64,000 nt of DNA from contig DASVPY010000010.1 in assembly GCA_036389395.1 (NCBI GenBank), positions 80,181 through 144,180 of the forward strand, in the 5' to 3' direction. Below, one piece after another: positions 31,369 through 41,557 of the stretch. Both the position numbers and the translations under genes were made by a program. The stretch's first letter is position 1, and each line of letters starts with the position of its first letter. Under the pieces are notes generated by a model. That model saw only the letters and a program-made list of their open reading frames with translations. It ran no database searches and was not told the origin of the DNA. This stretch comes from QHXQ01 sp036389395. Lineage in GTDB: Bacteria; Acidobacteriota; Blastocatellia; Pyrinomonadales; Pyrinomonadaceae.

Positions 31369-33597
31369 TCACTGACCTGCGGCCGCGGCCGCGCCTTTCG
31401 TCTCGTTTAAGGTGTGGACGTGCCAGGGCACGCTCTCGTTGCTCATCTCGGGGTGCTTGCGCAGGAACTCGTTGGCGGTGGCGAAGGCGGCCGGGTCGTC
31501 CTTCTGGTCGGCGAAGATTTTCGCCTCGCGCTTGGCCTCTTCGTTCATGCCGAGCTTGCGGTAGACGAGCATCAGGTTGTAGTGCGCGCCGGTGTCCTCC
31601 GGGTCTATGGCGAGGATCGTCTCGTAGCAGTGGCGCGCGCCTTTGAAGTCGCGCTTGATCTTGCACAGCTCGCCCAACTGCTGCCAGGACATGCGGTCGC
31701 GCGGGTACGCGTCGAGGATGCGGCGCAGGTTCGCTTCCGCCACGGTCAACTCGCCGCGCTTGACGTTGATGCGCGTGCGCTGGAAGAGAGCGCGTAGGTT
31801 GTTCGGGTTGGCCGCGAGCACCTCGTCCAACAACTGCGCGGCCGGCTCGTACTGCTCCAACTCGAAGAGCGCGAGCGCGCGGTTGACCTGCGCCATCGGG
31901 CGGTAAGTTTCATCCAACTCGGCGGCGCGCGCGAAGGCGTCCGCGGCGAGCGCGTACTGGCGGTTGTCGAGGAGCGCGATGCCGTAATTGTTCCAGCGTC
32001 GCCAGTCGGGCGGCGCGGGCTTCGCATTCGCCGTCGCTGCCGGCGGCTCGTTCGCGCCGAGTCGCACCAAGGTCTCGGTCGTCGCCATCGTGACGACTGG
32101 GTAGTCAACCGATTTGCCGAGCGCGTAGTCCTGGAAGACGCGCGTGAAGCGGCGGTAGCGGACGCGCGCGGTGAGCCGCAGCGCGCCGGTCGAGTTCGCC
32201 GGCACGTCGAACTGGTAGCGCGCCACGTCCGAGCGCCCCGACTGAATCTGGTTGTTCTGCGCCACGACCCGCGTGCGCCAGATGTGATGCCGGTCGTTGA
32301 ACGAGCCGTCGCCTTTGACGAGATAGGTCTTGTAGTTGTGCGCCGAGTCGTCGAGGTAGCCGTTCGCCTTGATGAAGCCCGACTGGTAGAGCGTCCGCCC
32401 CGCCTCGTCGGCGACGGTGAACTCGACGTAGGCCTCGTAGAAGTCGCGCAGCTCCGGCGGGAACGAGTGGCCGATGTTCTTGTTCGTGATGACCACGTCG
32501 GCGGTCAAACGGTCGCCCGCCGCGAGCGCGAAGGGCGTGCGCCCCAGCGGCGCGATCAGTTCTTCGCCCGTCTGCCCCGCGGCGCGGCGGCGCAGCGCGA
32601 AGATGTCCACGCCGATCACGTCGCCCTCTAAAAATTTCTGCACGGCGTCGAGCTGCTCCGGCCACTTGTAGAAGGTCGGGATGGCGGTGTTGGCGGCCGC
32701 CCAGCGGTGCGCGCGCAGCGTGCCGTCTTTGGCCGACACGTCGAAGAGCGGCGCGGCCTCCTTCTTCATGTGGCACGAAGAGCAGGTCTCCTGATCGCGC
32801 GTGTAGAACGGGTGCGGCACTTCCTTCGAGAAGGAACTCTGCTGGTACTCGTCGGCGACGGCGAAGGCGCGCAGGAACTTGTAGTCGTTCAGTTCCTTCG
32901 GCACTTGCGACTTGTGGCACGAAGAGCAGAAGGCCGCGTCCTTCAGCAACGGTCTCATCATCGCGCGGCGGTGCGAGGGCACGTCGTCCAGGATTTCCTG
33001 ATCGGTCACGTCGAGCAGGCGGCGCGTGCCGTCTTCTTTGACCAAGAGCGCCGGCTCGCCCATCGTGTAGCCGCCGATGCCGCGCTTGTTCGCCTCCTGG
33101 ATCGAGTGGCAGGCGATGCACGAGACGCCGTCGTCGTCGAACGGGCGCTTGACCTTGGCGTCTTTGGTGAGCGCGCCGGAGAAGAGCGCGGCCGGGTTGT
33201 GGCACGACTCGCAGTGGCGCGTGAACTCGATGCCGCGCTGCGCGATCAGGTCTTTGACGTTCTTCTGGTAGAACGGCTCGCGGAAGGCGTTGCGGTGCGC
33301 CGACTGCGCCCACTGCGCGTGCGCGTCCGTGTGGCACTTGGCGCAGCGCGCCGCCGGCACGAACATCTCGCCGGGGACGAAGCGCCCGGTCGTGGTCGTC
33401 GCGTTCGACGGCGCGAACGGGTTCGGGCCGAACTTGAAGTCGTAGTGCTTGCTGATCTCCTGGTTGTAGCGGTCAACGTCCGGCGCGGCCGGCGGGTTGT
33501 CGGCCGCCGCGCGCCGCGTCACGCCGAACGCCGCGCACAGGCCGAGGACGCCGAGCGCCAGCGCGACTTTGAGGCGGGGGATGAAGCTGTCAGCCAT
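31369..33597 (-). CDS. Five-heme cytochrome c554-like protein fused to TPR repeats
   Basis: The protein has 742 residues. An N-terminal signal segment (about 9-32) is followed by five CxxCH sites: CAKCH (85-89), CESCH (129-133), CIACH (160-164), CSSCH (224-228) and CSSCH (272-276), matching cytochrome c554/NrfB-like multiheme domains. A beta-rich middle part contains NKNIGHSFPPELRDFYEAYV. The last third (about 530-690) is TPR helices such as NNYGIALLDNRQYALAADAF and WQQLGELCKIKRDFKGARHC. The TPR part probably holds a partner next to the hemes. It lies directly upstream of a mono-heme cytochrome and follows two TPR proteins, so it may belong to a periplasmic redox complex. The electron donor and acceptor are unknown. 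Confidence 0.92.
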   Translation of the reverse strand: MADSFIPRLKVALALGVLGLCAAFGVTRRAAADNPPAAPDVDRYNQEISKHYDFKFGPNPFAPSNATTTTGRFVPGEMFVPAARCAKCHTDAHAQWAQSAHRNAFREPFYQKNVKDLIAQRGIEFTRHCESCHNPAALFSGALTKDAKVKRPFDDDGVSCIACHSIQEANKRGIGGYTMGEPALLVKEDGTRRLLDVTDQEILDDVPSHRRAMMRPLLKDAAFCSSCHKSQVPKELNDYKFLRAFAVADEYQQSSFSKEVPHPFYTRDQETCSSCHMKKEAAPLFDVSAKDGTLRAHRWAAANTAIPTFYKWPEQLDAVQKFLEGDVIGVDIFALRRRAAGQTGEELIAPLGRTPFALAAGDRLTADVVITNKNIGHSFPPELRDFYEAYVEFTVADEAGRTLYQSGFIKANGYLDDSAHNYKTYLVKGDGSFNDRHHIWRTRVVAQNNQIQSGRSDVARYQFDVPANSTGALRLTARVRYRRFTRVFQDYALGKSVDYPVVTMATTETLVRLGANEPPAATANAKPAPPDWRRWNNYGIALLDNRQYALAADAFARAAELDETYRPMAQVNRALALFELEQYEPAAQLLDEVLAANPNNLRALFQRTRINVKRGELTVAEANLRRILDAYPRDRMSWQQLGELCKIKRDFKGARHCYETILAIDPEDTGAHYNLMLVYRKLGMNEEAKREAKIFADQKDDPAAFATANEFLRKHPEMSNESVPWHVHTLNETKGAAAAAGQ

Positions 33598-33684
33598 CAG
33601 ATAACTCCACGAGGAATAAGAGCACCAACCGGGCGCGGCATTTTAACCGGAACCGCGCGGGGCGAACAAATGAGAACTCCTTTA

Positions 33685-33841
33685 GGTACTGGGTCTGTTT
33701 CCAGTTGAGCGCGGCGTGCGGCCGGTCTCACACAGAGTACACAGAGGGGACACAGAGGACACAGTTTTCTCTGTGTCCCCTCTGTGTACTCTGTGTTGAA
33801 CTGATCTTTCGCCACCCTCAACCTGAAACTGACCTAGTACC
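33685..33841. repeat. Hairpin element family A, copy 5, with clear terminal inverted repeats
   Basis: Ends GGTACTGGGTCTGTTTCCAG and the reverse of the right end GGTACTAGGTCAGTTTCAGG pair over about 27 bp with five mismatches. The internal arms ACACAGAGTACACAGAGGGG and its complement flank a short loop. The element fills most of 33598-33856 between the cytochrome and TPR genes and carries no coding capacity. Confidence 0.85.
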
Positions 33842-33856
33842 AAAGAACAGAACTAC

Positions 33857-35620
33857 TCAAAGGGGCGGCCGGCGCTCGTCGTCACCCGCGACTGAGGCGG
33901 GCAGGGGCGGCGGGGCGGGCGCGTCCTTCGCCATCGCGCCGGCCGGCTTGAGGCCTTCGCGCCGCTGGCGCTCTTCGTCGAGCTGGCGGAAGAGGGCCAA
34001 CTCGCGCTCGGCCTCCGCCTTCTGCTTGAGCCGCGAGTGGGCGATGAAGAGTTGGTAGTGGACGCCGGGGTCTGTGTCGCTCAAGGTCGCGCCGCGCCGT
34101 AAGATCGGCAGCGCCTCGTCGTAGCGGCGCAGGCGGACGAGCAGGCGGCCCAGATCGTAGTGCGCCGGGTAGCCCTGCGGGTCGAGTTCCAAGGCCTTGC
34201 GCAGCAGCCTGATCGCCTCTTCGTTCTGCCCGCGCTCGCCGGCGATGTAGCCGAGGTTGGCGTAGACCTCGGCGTTGTTCGGGTCGAGCGCGAGGGCGCG
34301 CTGGAAGGCGGCGAGCGCGTCGTCGAAGTTGCCCTCGGCGCGGGCCGTGTAGCCGACGAGGTAGTGGAGCGTCGCGTTGTCGGGGAAGCGCGCGAGGCCC
34401 TGGTTGAAGGCGGCGCGCGCGCGGTCGTAGTTCTGCAAGCGGAACTGCGCGACGCCGAGGCGCAGGTGATAGACGAGCCTCGACGCGTCCTGCGCGACGG
34501 CGCGCTCGTAGAACGGCAGGGCGGCGGCGAGCCGACGGTTCTTGAACAACTCTTCGGCGGTGAGGAAGTTGACCTCCGGGTAGTCGGGGCGCAGACGCAA
34601 GGCCTGCTGGAAGTAGCCGAGCGCGCGGTCGCTCTCCTTCTGCGCGGAGGCGACGAGGCCGAGCCGGTAGTAGGTCTCGGCGCGTTCGGGCGCGAGCGCG
34701 GCGGCCTGTTCGAGCGCGGAGCGGGCCTCGTTCAGACGGTCGAGGTTGTAGAGCGCGACGCCGAGGTTGTAGAGCACCTCGTAGGTGTTCGGGCGCAGCT
34801 CGCTCGTGCGCGCGAACAGGCGCGCGGCGCGCTCGTACGCGCCGCCGTCGGCGAGCGCGAGGCCGAGGGTGAAGAGGGCGCGCGGGTCGTCGCCGGCGCG
34901 GCGCTCGACCTCGTCCGCGAGGCGGCCGGCGTCCGCCGCGCGGTTCGTGTGCGCGTAGGCTTCGGCGAGCGCGAGCAGCAGGGCCGGGTCGGCCTGCGGC
35001 GGCAGGGCCGCGTCGGCGCGCACGCCCGCGGCGCGTTCGAGCAGCGGCAGGGCGCGCGCGTAGTTCTTGCGCTTGAGGTAGAGCGCGGCGAGGTTGTAGG
35101 TGGCCTGCGGGTGTGCGGGCGCGAAGCGGAGGACTTCTTCGAGCGCCGCGACGGCCTCGTCCTCGCGCCCGGTGCGGACGAGCAGGACGCCGAGGTTGGC
35201 GCGCGCCGGGACGGAGCGCGGATCGAGTGCGAGCGCGGCGCGGTACGCGCGCTCGGACTCGGCACTCTGCCCGCGCTGATCGAGCACGACGCCGAGCAGC
35301 GTGTGCGCGGCGGCCGAGCGCGGCGCGAGCGCGACGGCGCGGCGCGCGCCCGCCGCGGCCTCGGCGAGCCGGCCCTGTTCGAGCAGCGCGGCGGTCTCGC
35401 GCAACAGCGTCGCCTCGTCCGCCTGCGCGGCGTTCGCGGGGTTGGCCTTTGACGGCGGCTGCGCGGCGGGCCGGCGCTGCGCGAACGCGGGCGCGAGACA
35501 GGCGAGCGCGAGACAAACGCACGCGAGCGGCCGACAGACGCACGCCAAGAGGGCAACACGCGCGCGCACGGCGCACGCGCCCCGCCGCCGGTCTAACGTC
35601 GCTGTCCGCAGCATCGGCAT
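33857..35620 (-). CDS. Secreted TPR-repeat protein
   Basis: The protein has 587 residues with a signal peptide (about 22-48, ending APAFAQ), so it is exported. It contains about 13 tandem tetratricopeptide repeats in the blocks beginning AAAHTLLGVVLDQRGQSAES, VPARANLGVLLVRTGREDEA and NAEVYANLGYIAGERGQNEE, each with the typical Trp/Gly-Ala/Ala pattern. TPR arrays are protein-protein docking surfaces. The place beside a TPR-linked multiheme cytochrome and another secreted TPR protein (36374-37507) suggests a shared periplasmic assembly. The start has no good ribosome-binding site; ATG 35614 is an alternative. Confidence 0.85.
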   Translation of the reverse strand: MPMLRTATLDRRRGACAVRARVALLACVCRPLACVCLALACLAPAFAQRRPAAQPPSKANPANAAQADEATLLRETAALLEQGRLAEAAAGARRAVALAPRSAAAHTLLGVVLDQRGQSAESERAYRAALALDPRSVPARANLGVLLVRTGREDEAVAALEEVLRFAPAHPQATYNLAALYLKRKNYARALPLLERAAGVRADAALPPQADPALLLALAEAYAHTNRAADAGRLADEVERRAGDDPRALFTLGLALADGGAYERAARLFARTSELRPNTYEVLYNLGVALYNLDRLNEARSALEQAAALAPERAETYYRLGLVASAQKESDRALGYFQQALRLRPDYPEVNFLTAEELFKNRRLAAALPFYERAVAQDASRLVYHLRLGVAQFRLQNYDRARAAFNQGLARFPDNATLHYLVGYTARAEGNFDDALAAFQRALALDPNNAEVYANLGYIAGERGQNEEAIRLLRKALELDPQGYPAHYDLGRLLVRLRRYDEALPILRRGATLSDTDPGVHYQLFIAHSRLKQKAEAERELALFRQLDEERQRREGLKPAGAMAKDAPAPPPLPASVAGDDERRPPL

Positions 35621-35653
35621 CGCAGGTCAATCGCCAGAGTCAACGGCGCGCCA

Positions 35654-36337
35654 CTACTGCCCGCCGACCGCCTTGAGGAACGCGGCCTCGTCGCCCGGCT
35701 TGACCGTGATCAGCTTGCGGTAGATCGTCTTGGGGGCGAGCGCGCCGTCCTGCGTCAGACGACCGGAGATGAAGCCGACGCGGACGTGGTAGCCGTCGGG
35801 CGTCGCCTCGTCGCGCCACCAGAACTTCTCGGTCTTGCGCGTGTCGGTGAAGCCGATGGAGTAGCGGTCGTCGTAGTGCTTGCCGTAGTTGAGGTGACTG
35901 TCGAGCACGTCGCCGCGGTCGGTCATGACTTCGGTCGAGCCGGTGGGCGCGAGGTTGAGATCGCTGATCGTCGGGCGGCGTGTGTAGAGCAGCATGATCT
36001 CTTTGACGCGCTGCCCGCCCGCGAAGACGATTTCGAGATCGCCGATCTCAAGCCCTTTGTAGAGGACGCGGATGTCCTGCTTGTCCTTGCCCTCTTTGCG
36101 CATGGCGTCGGGCTTCTCCTGCCCCGGCTTGCGGTGCGCGTTGACGAAGACCTGTTCGAGCGCCGTCGGCACGTCCATGCCGAGCCGGACGCCGAGGATG
36201 TTGTCGGCGTGATCCGCGCCCGTGCCGACCGCGCCCTGCGCCGCGGCCACGCCCGCGCAGAACGTCAACGCGAGGGTCGCGCCGAGGGTCAACGCGGCGG
36301 CCGCCGCGAGCGCGCGCAGTCTGTTGGTGCTAAGCAT
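35654..36337 (-). CDS. Secreted hypothetical protein
   Basis: The protein has 227 residues with a signal peptide (about 1-34, ending GVAAAQG). The body has NILGVRLGMDVPTALEQVF and later FWWRDEATPDGYHVRVGFIS, but matches no family I know. It has no Cys after the signal and no catalytic motif. It sits between the two TPR genes on the same strand (33 bases after one, 36 bases before the other), so it is probably part of the same operon. Possibly a small ligand- or membrane-binding protein. Confidence 0.82.
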   Translation of the reverse strand: MLSTNRLRALAAAAALTLGATLALTFCAGVAAAQGAVGTGADHADNILGVRLGMDVPTALEQVFVNAHRKPGQEKPDAMRKEGKDKQDIRVLYKGLEIGDLEIVFAGGQRVKEIMLLYTRRPTISDLNLAPTGSTEVMTDRGDVLDSHLNYGKHYDDRYSIGFTDTRKTEKFWWRDEATPDGYHVRVGFISGRLTQDGALAPKTIYRKLITVKPGDEAAFLKAVGGQ

Positions 36338-36373
36338 GTCGTCCTTCCTGTCAGTGTCTTCCCGTCGATCAGT

Positions 36374-37507
36374 TTAGTCGGGGTTGGTCGGCGCGTGCGC
36401 GGTCGCCTGCCGGCGCGCCTCGTGAATCTGGCGGACGAGTTTCGACTCGGCGGCCGCCTCCGCCGCGCGCCCCAGCCGGCGGTAGGCGAGCGCGAGCTGG
36501 TAGTGCGGCTCAGGGTTGTTGGGCGCGAGCGCGGCGGCGCGCTGCAAGTGCTCGGCGGCCTCGGCCGCGCGCCCCTGCTGCACGAGCGTGCGCCCCAATG
36601 TGACGCGCGCCTCGTAGGCGTCCGCGTCGAGCGCGACGGCGCGGCGCAGTTCGCTCAAGCCCTCTTCGGTGTCCGCGCCGCCGCGCTTGACGAGCAGGAC
36701 GCCGAGACCCGTGTGCCCTTCGGCCGCCGCGGGCTGCGCCGCGACCAGCGCGCGGTAGGCGGCGAGCGCGCCCGCCTCGTCGCCCGCGCGTTCGAGCGCG
36801 GTGGCGAGGAAGAACTGCGCGCGCGCGTCCTGGGGTCTGACGGCGAGCGCGGCGCGGAAGGCGGCGGCCGCGGCCGCCGGGTCGCCCGCGCCGTAGAGCG
36901 CGCGCCCCAACGTGAACTGCGCGTCGAAGTGTCCAGGCATGACCCCGACGGCGCGCTGTGCGTCGGCGAGTGCGGCGGCGTTGTCGCCTTTGACGGCCTC
37001 GATGATCGCGAGCAGCACGAGCGCGTCTGCCAGTCGCTGACGCAGGACAGGGGCCGTGCCGACCGTAAGTGACATGGCCCTGTCAACCGCAGCCGCGACG
37101 GCCGCACGGGCCAGCGGCTCGGCCTCGGCGACGCGGCGCAGGTTGAAGTTGGCGAGCGCCGCGCCGTAGAGCGCGGCCGCATCGCGCGGGCGCTGCGCGA
37201 CGAGCGCGTCGAAGAGCGTGAGCGCGTCGGCCCAGCGCGCCGCGCCGAGCAGCGCGTAAGCGGCGGCGAGCGCTTCTTCGGCCGTCGCCGCGTCGGTCGG
37301 CGCGGCGGCGCGCACGCGGCCCGCCAACTGCGCCACGGCGGCTGGCTCGATGACCGGCGGCTGTGCCCGCTGCGCGTACGTGCGCGCGTACGTGCCGGCG
37401 CAGGCAATTGCGACGACGAGCGCGGGGCCGAACAGGAGGCGGCGCGAGAGCGACGACCGGCGGCGCGGGGCGTGTGGCGTGCGTGCGCCCATGAGACTTG
37501 CGAACAT
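36374..37507 (-). CDS. Secreted or membrane-anchored TPR-repeat protein
   Basis: The protein has 377 residues from ATG 37507; other in-frame starts lie at 37492 and 37594, and none has a clear ribosome-binding site. One membrane or signal segment (SRRLLFGPALVVAIACAG) lies near the N-terminus. Then follow about seven TPRs, for example DAQFTLGRALYGAGDPAAAA and PEPHYQLALAYRRLGRAAEA. It lies between the receptor gene at 37704 and the hypothetical at 36337 and probably docks a partner of the same envelope complex. Confidence 0.82.
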   Translation of the reverse strand: MFASLMGARTPHAPRRRSSLSRRLLFGPALVVAIACAGTYARTYAQRAQPPVIEPAAVAQLAGRVRAAAPTDAATAEEALAAAYALLGAARWADALTLFDALVAQRPRDAAALYGAALANFNLRRVAEAEPLARAAVAAAVDRAMSLTVGTAPVLRQRLADALVLLAIIEAVKGDNAAALADAQRAVGVMPGHFDAQFTLGRALYGAGDPAAAAAAFRAALAVRPQDARAQFFLATALERAGDEAGALAAYRALVAAQPAAAEGHTGLGVLLVKRGGADTEEGLSELRRAVALDADAYEARVTLGRTLVQQGRAAEAAEHLQRAAALAPNNPEPHYQLALAYRRLGRAAEAAAESKLVRQIHEARRQATAHAPTNPD

Positions 37508-37703
37508 AAAACGGGTTGGCGCGCGCCGCGTGGCAATCAGCGGGGGCGGCGCGCGGCGGGGAGCGTGCCCAAGGTTAGCCGCTTTGACGGTCAAACCTCA
37601 AGCGCCACTCGACGGCCCGACGCCCGGCTAAACAGGCGCGTGGCGGACGACCCTGTTGCGAGCCGTCCGCCACGCGCGTAGTGCGTTCGGTGCCGTCCTC
37701 GCC

Positions 37704-40700
37704 TCAGAAGAGAATCTTCAGCGAGAATTCGAGCTGCCGCCGGTTCTGCTCCGCCGTGTCAATGCCGCGCAGACCGTAGCCGAGGCGGCTGTCCACGCCG
37801 GTGTCGTTCAGGTCTGTGCGCGGGCGGAAGCGGTTGACGTGGTTGAGCACGTTGTAGACCTGCACGCGGAACTGCGCCGCGCCCGCTTCGCCGAGGAACG
37901 GGATGGGGAAGTTCTTAAAGAGCGACGAGTCCCAGAACTCCTGCCGCTTCCCGCGGAAGACGTTGCGGCCGAGCGTGCCGAACTTCGGCCCGTTCGGGTC
38001 GTTGGCGAAGACCGGCGCGACCGCCGAGCGGAAGGCCAACGGGTTGAACTCCAGCCCGCGCGCGCGCTGTTCGGAGGTCGGCGTCGGATCGCCTAAGAGA
38101 TCGGCGCGCGCGTTGTTGGCCGTCACGGAGTAGGGCGGCCCGCTCTGGATGGTGACGACGTTGTTGAACTGGAAGCCGCCGATCACGTAGTCGAGCGCCT
38201 TCGGGATGTCGCGCCCGTAGCGCCGGTTGCGCCCCAAGGGGAGATCGTAGGTGTTCGAGAACGTGAAGCGGTGGCGCACGTCGAAGTCGGAGTTGCCCCG
38301 GTCGAGTTCGGGGCGCAAGGGGTTGGAGAAGCCGCACGTCGAGGGGCCCGTGCCGCCGGTGCAGAACGCGCCGGGCGCGTTGTCAATCGCGTGCGACCAG
38401 GTGTAGGTCGCCAACAGCGACAGCCCCTTCGAGAACCGTTTCTCGACCTTGTTCTGCCACGCGTCGTACCAAGACTTGCCGTTGTAATCCACCTCCTGCA
38501 CCACGCTGCGGTTGTTCACCTGGCGCGAGCCGGGGAAGCCGCTGCCCGACTGGTTGCCGATGTTGCGCACGACGAGCAGGTTGCGCCCGCGCGTGCCGAC
38601 GTAGGCGGTCTCGGCCAGCCAGTTCGGCGCGAACTCGTACTGCAACGTCAGGTTGTACTGGTGGAACATCTCGTTCTTGATGTTCGGCGAGACGTAGACG
38701 AGGTTCGCGCCCGCCGGGGCGGCGAAGGTCTGACCGGGCTGCACGTTGCTGACGATGAGCGGGAACGGGTAGCCGGTGTCGAAGTTGAAGTTGGTCGGGA
38801 GCTGCGGGCAGTTGCCCGTGCCGAAGCTGAACTGGTTGCAGTTGTAGCTGCCCGCGCCGACGCCGGGGTTGACCGAGAGGATGCCGGGGATGCCGGGGAT
38901 GTCCACGGCGTAGAGCAGCCCGTAGCCGCCGCGCAGGACGAGCTTCTTGTCCGAGCGCAGGCCCGCGTAGGCGAAGCCGATGCGCGGGCCGAAGTTGTTG
39001 TGGTCGCCGTCCACGAGGTCGCGCCCGAAGGTCGCGCCGTCGCCCGCGCGCGTCAGCGTGTCCGCGCCGGGGTTGTAGTTCGACTGCGCGTTGAAGCGCT
39101 CGGTCGGCTGCGTGAAGATGTCGTAGCGCAAGCCGAGGTTGAGCGTGAGATCGCTGCGCGCCTTCCAGTCGTCCTGGGCGAAGAAGTCGTACTCGCGGTT
39201 GGACTGGAAGTAAGGCCCGCCCGGCGTGCCGCGGCTGATGAAGCCGGGCGTGTTACCGAGCAGGAGGTTGGCGATGCCGGAGCCGGCGTCGTTGCGCCCA
39301 ATCGTGCCGAGGTAGTTGCCAGAGACGAAGCCGCCGACCGCCGTGCCGTACTGCACCTGGCCCTTGATGCCGCCGTTGCGCCCGCCGTCGAAGTTCGAGT
39401 TCTGCCGCGTGCGCCAGTCGCCGCCGAACTTCATCGTGTGCTGCCCGCGCACGACCGTGACGGCGTCGGAGAAGGCGAAGTTGTTCGACAGGAAGTAGAA
39501 CGGGCCGCCGTCGCCGACGAACTCCTGACTGAAGTTCGGATCGACGACGCCGATCAGGACTTGGCCTTCGCAGGCGGCGCAGATGTTGATCTGGTTGAAG
39601 CCGGTCTCCTGGGCGATGTTCGGGCTGAAGCCGAGCGCGCCGTTGATGCCGGGGTTGTTGATGCCGATGCTGACGCGGTTGAAGCCGAAGCGCGCGTCGT
39701 TGACGATGGTCGGCGTGAAAGTGTTCGTGCCGCCCAGGGTGATGCCGCGCGAGTTGCCGAACTCCTCGCCCGCGCCGAAGCCCGACGGCTGATCCAGCCC
39801 GTTGGGCGACGAGCCGAGCGGGAAGTTGTTGTCGCGCAGGCGGACGCTCTTGTCCTTGTTGTAGCGCCCGAAGAGCGAGAAGGTGTCGCTGATCTTGTGA
39901 TCGATCTTGATGGCGTAGCCGTCGCGGTTGTACTTCTCCTTGCGGTTGCGCCGGTAGTTGTTCACCGTGCCGGACTCGGTCGGCAGCGGGTAAGCGTTCA
40001 GGAAGCGCGCGCCCGCGGCCGAGAACAGGTTTGACGGGATGACGTTGCCGGCGAAGGGCACGCCGTTGCGGTCGAAGATTTGCCCGCGCCGGAACGCGCA
40101 GTAGAGGAAGCTGGCGTTCTCGCCGTTATCGGCGATGCCGGGCGAGCAGGCCGCGCCGGTCGGGTTCGTGTAGGTGGTCGGGAACGGGAAGCGCTGCGTG
40201 CCCGTGCCGAACAGTTCCGAGAAGTCGCCGGCGCGCATCTTCACGGTCGGCACGGTGACGAAGGGGAACTCGCCGCCGCCGAAGGCGGGGGTGGAGTTGC
40301 GCTGCCCCTCGTAGTTGAAGAAGAAGAAGGAGCGCCCGCGCCCGTTGTACCAGAAGGGCGTGCCCTCGCCGAAGCGCGGCAGGAAGATCGGCCCGCCGAC
40401 GACGCCGCCGAACTGGTGCGTCGTGAAGTTCGGCACGTTGACGATGCGCGCGCCGCGCTCGCGCTGATCCTGGAACGAGCCGGAGACGGCGCTGGCGAAG
40501 CGCCCCTGGTAGAACTCGTAGACCGTGCCGTGTACGTCGTTGCCGCCCGACTTGTAGGTGGCGTTGACAATCGCGCCGCCCGCGCGCCCCGACTCGGCCT
40601 GCGGCACGCTGGTCTCGACCTTGAACTCGGCGATGGCGTCCGGCGGCGGGTAGGTGGCGATCTGGCCGAACTGGCCTTCGTTGTTGTCCACGCCGTCGAG

Positions 40701-41372
40701 CGTGAAGTTGTTGTTGGTCGGGCGCGCGCCGTTCACCGCCAGCACCGAGCCGCCCGACTCGCGGAAGCGCGTGGACTCGGTCGAGTTGCCGACGGGGCTG
40801 CCCGAGCCGTTCGAGAAAGTGCCGCTGCCGCCGAGCACGCCGACCGCCGGGCGGGTGACGCCGGGCGAGAGACCCGCGAGCAGCGTGAAGTTGCGCTGCG
40901 GGATCGGCAGGTCGGTCACCTGCCGGCCCGTGATCAGGTCGCCGCGCACGCTCGTCTCGCTCTCGACCACGGGCCCCTCGGCCGTCACGGTCACGACCTC
41001 GCCGCCCAGTTGGCCCAGCGTCAACTGCACGTCAATGCGCGCGCGCGCGTTCGTCTCGACGGCGACCGGCTCCTGCTGGTAGGTCTTGAAGCCCGTCTGC
41101 TCGACCGTCAGGCGGTAGTTGCCGGGCACGAGGTTCGGGATCGTGTACGCGCCGCCCTCGTCCGTGGTGACCGGCTCGCTCGCCGTGTTGGTCGCCAGGT
41201 TCGTGGCCGTCACTTTCGCGCCGGTCACGACCGCGCCCGACGGGTCGGTCACCGTGCCGAGGATGGTGGCCTTGTTGGTCTGCGCGTATAAGGGCAGCGC
41301 CGACGCGAGCAGACAGGCGACGGCGGCCAAGAGCCTGAGCGTCGCCTGCGGTGATTTGCGGAATCTCTTCAT
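37704..41372 (-). CDS. Oar-like TonB-dependent receptor with carboxypeptidase-regulatory-like domain, second copy
   Basis: The protein has 1222 residues from ATG 41372 (GAGG 7 bases upstream) with a signal peptide ending LPLYAQT. A CarboxypepD-regulatory-like domain (TILGTVTDPSGAVVTGAKVT) is followed by a plug (NNNFTLDGVDNNEGQFGQIA) and a large Oar-type beta-barrel ending in aromatic Phe (QLEFSLKILF). It is the same architecture as the protein at 3185-6670 but clearly divergent. Its neighbours are TPR and cytochrome genes rather than glycosidases, so its cargo may be something other than glucan, perhaps a protein or a metal complex. It is read divergently from the CRTAC1 gene. Confidence 0.93.
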   Translation of the reverse strand: MKRFRKSPQATLRLLAAVACLLASALPLYAQTNKATILGTVTDPSGAVVTGAKVTATNLATNTASEPVTTDEGGAYTIPNLVPGNYRLTVEQTGFKTYQQEPVAVETNARARIDVQLTLGQLGGEVVTVTAEGPVVESETSVRGDLITGRQVTDLPIPQRNFTLLAGLSPGVTRPAVGVLGGSGTFSNGSGSPVGNSTESTRFRESGGSVLAVNGARPTNNNFTLDGVDNNEGQFGQIATYPPPDAIAEFKVETSVPQAESGRAGGAIVNATYKSGGNDVHGTVYEFYQGRFASAVSGSFQDQRERGARIVNVPNFTTHQFGGVVGGPIFLPRFGEGTPFWYNGRGRSFFFFNYEGQRNSTPAFGGGEFPFVTVPTVKMRAGDFSELFGTGTQRFPFPTTYTNPTGAACSPGIADNGENASFLYCAFRRGQIFDRNGVPFAGNVIPSNLFSAAGARFLNAYPLPTESGTVNNYRRNRKEKYNRDGYAIKIDHKISDTFSLFGRYNKDKSVRLRDNNFPLGSSPNGLDQPSGFGAGEEFGNSRGITLGGTNTFTPTIVNDARFGFNRVSIGINNPGINGALGFSPNIAQETGFNQINICAACEGQVLIGVVDPNFSQEFVGDGGPFYFLSNNFAFSDAVTVVRGQHTMKFGGDWRTRQNSNFDGGRNGGIKGQVQYGTAVGGFVSGNYLGTIGRNDAGSGIANLLLGNTPGFISRGTPGGPYFQSNREYDFFAQDDWKARSDLTLNLGLRYDIFTQPTERFNAQSNYNPGADTLTRAGDGATFGRDLVDGDHNNFGPRIGFAYAGLRSDKKLVLRGGYGLLYAVDIPGIPGILSVNPGVGAGSYNCNQFSFGTGNCPQLPTNFNFDTGYPFPLIVSNVQPGQTFAAPAGANLVYVSPNIKNEMFHQYNLTLQYEFAPNWLAETAYVGTRGRNLLVVRNIGNQSGSGFPGSRQVNNRSVVQEVDYNGKSWYDAWQNKVEKRFSKGLSLLATYTWSHAIDNAPGAFCTGGTGPSTCGFSNPLRPELDRGNSDFDVRHRFTFSNTYDLPLGRNRRYGRDIPKALDYVIGGFQFNNVVTIQSGPPYSVTANNARADLLGDPTPTSEQRARGLEFNPLAFRSAVAPVFANDPNGPKFGTLGRNVFRGKRQEFWDSSLFKNFPIPFLGEAGAAQFRVQVYNVLNHVNRFRPRTDLNDTGVDSRLGYGLRGIDTAEQNRRQLEFSLKILF

Positions 41373-41557
41373 AGCTGGGCCTCGCGTGTGGCTGGGCTGG
41401 GCAGGCTGGTCTTGAACGCGGGGCGGGGCCGATGACGGGAGCATCCGAAGCCACCGCGCCGCAGGAGACAAAGAGCAGCCTTGTCGCCAGAGCCGTCTAT
41501 TTAGCTTGTGGAACCGAAGAACGCGTTTGGTAGTTTGTTGCCGATCCGAACGAAGGT

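Noticed and set aside
33882..35630. 582-codon minus-strand frame alternative to the TPR protein
   Set aside because: Arg-rich shadow; the overlapping frame has regular TPR repeats and a signal peptide.
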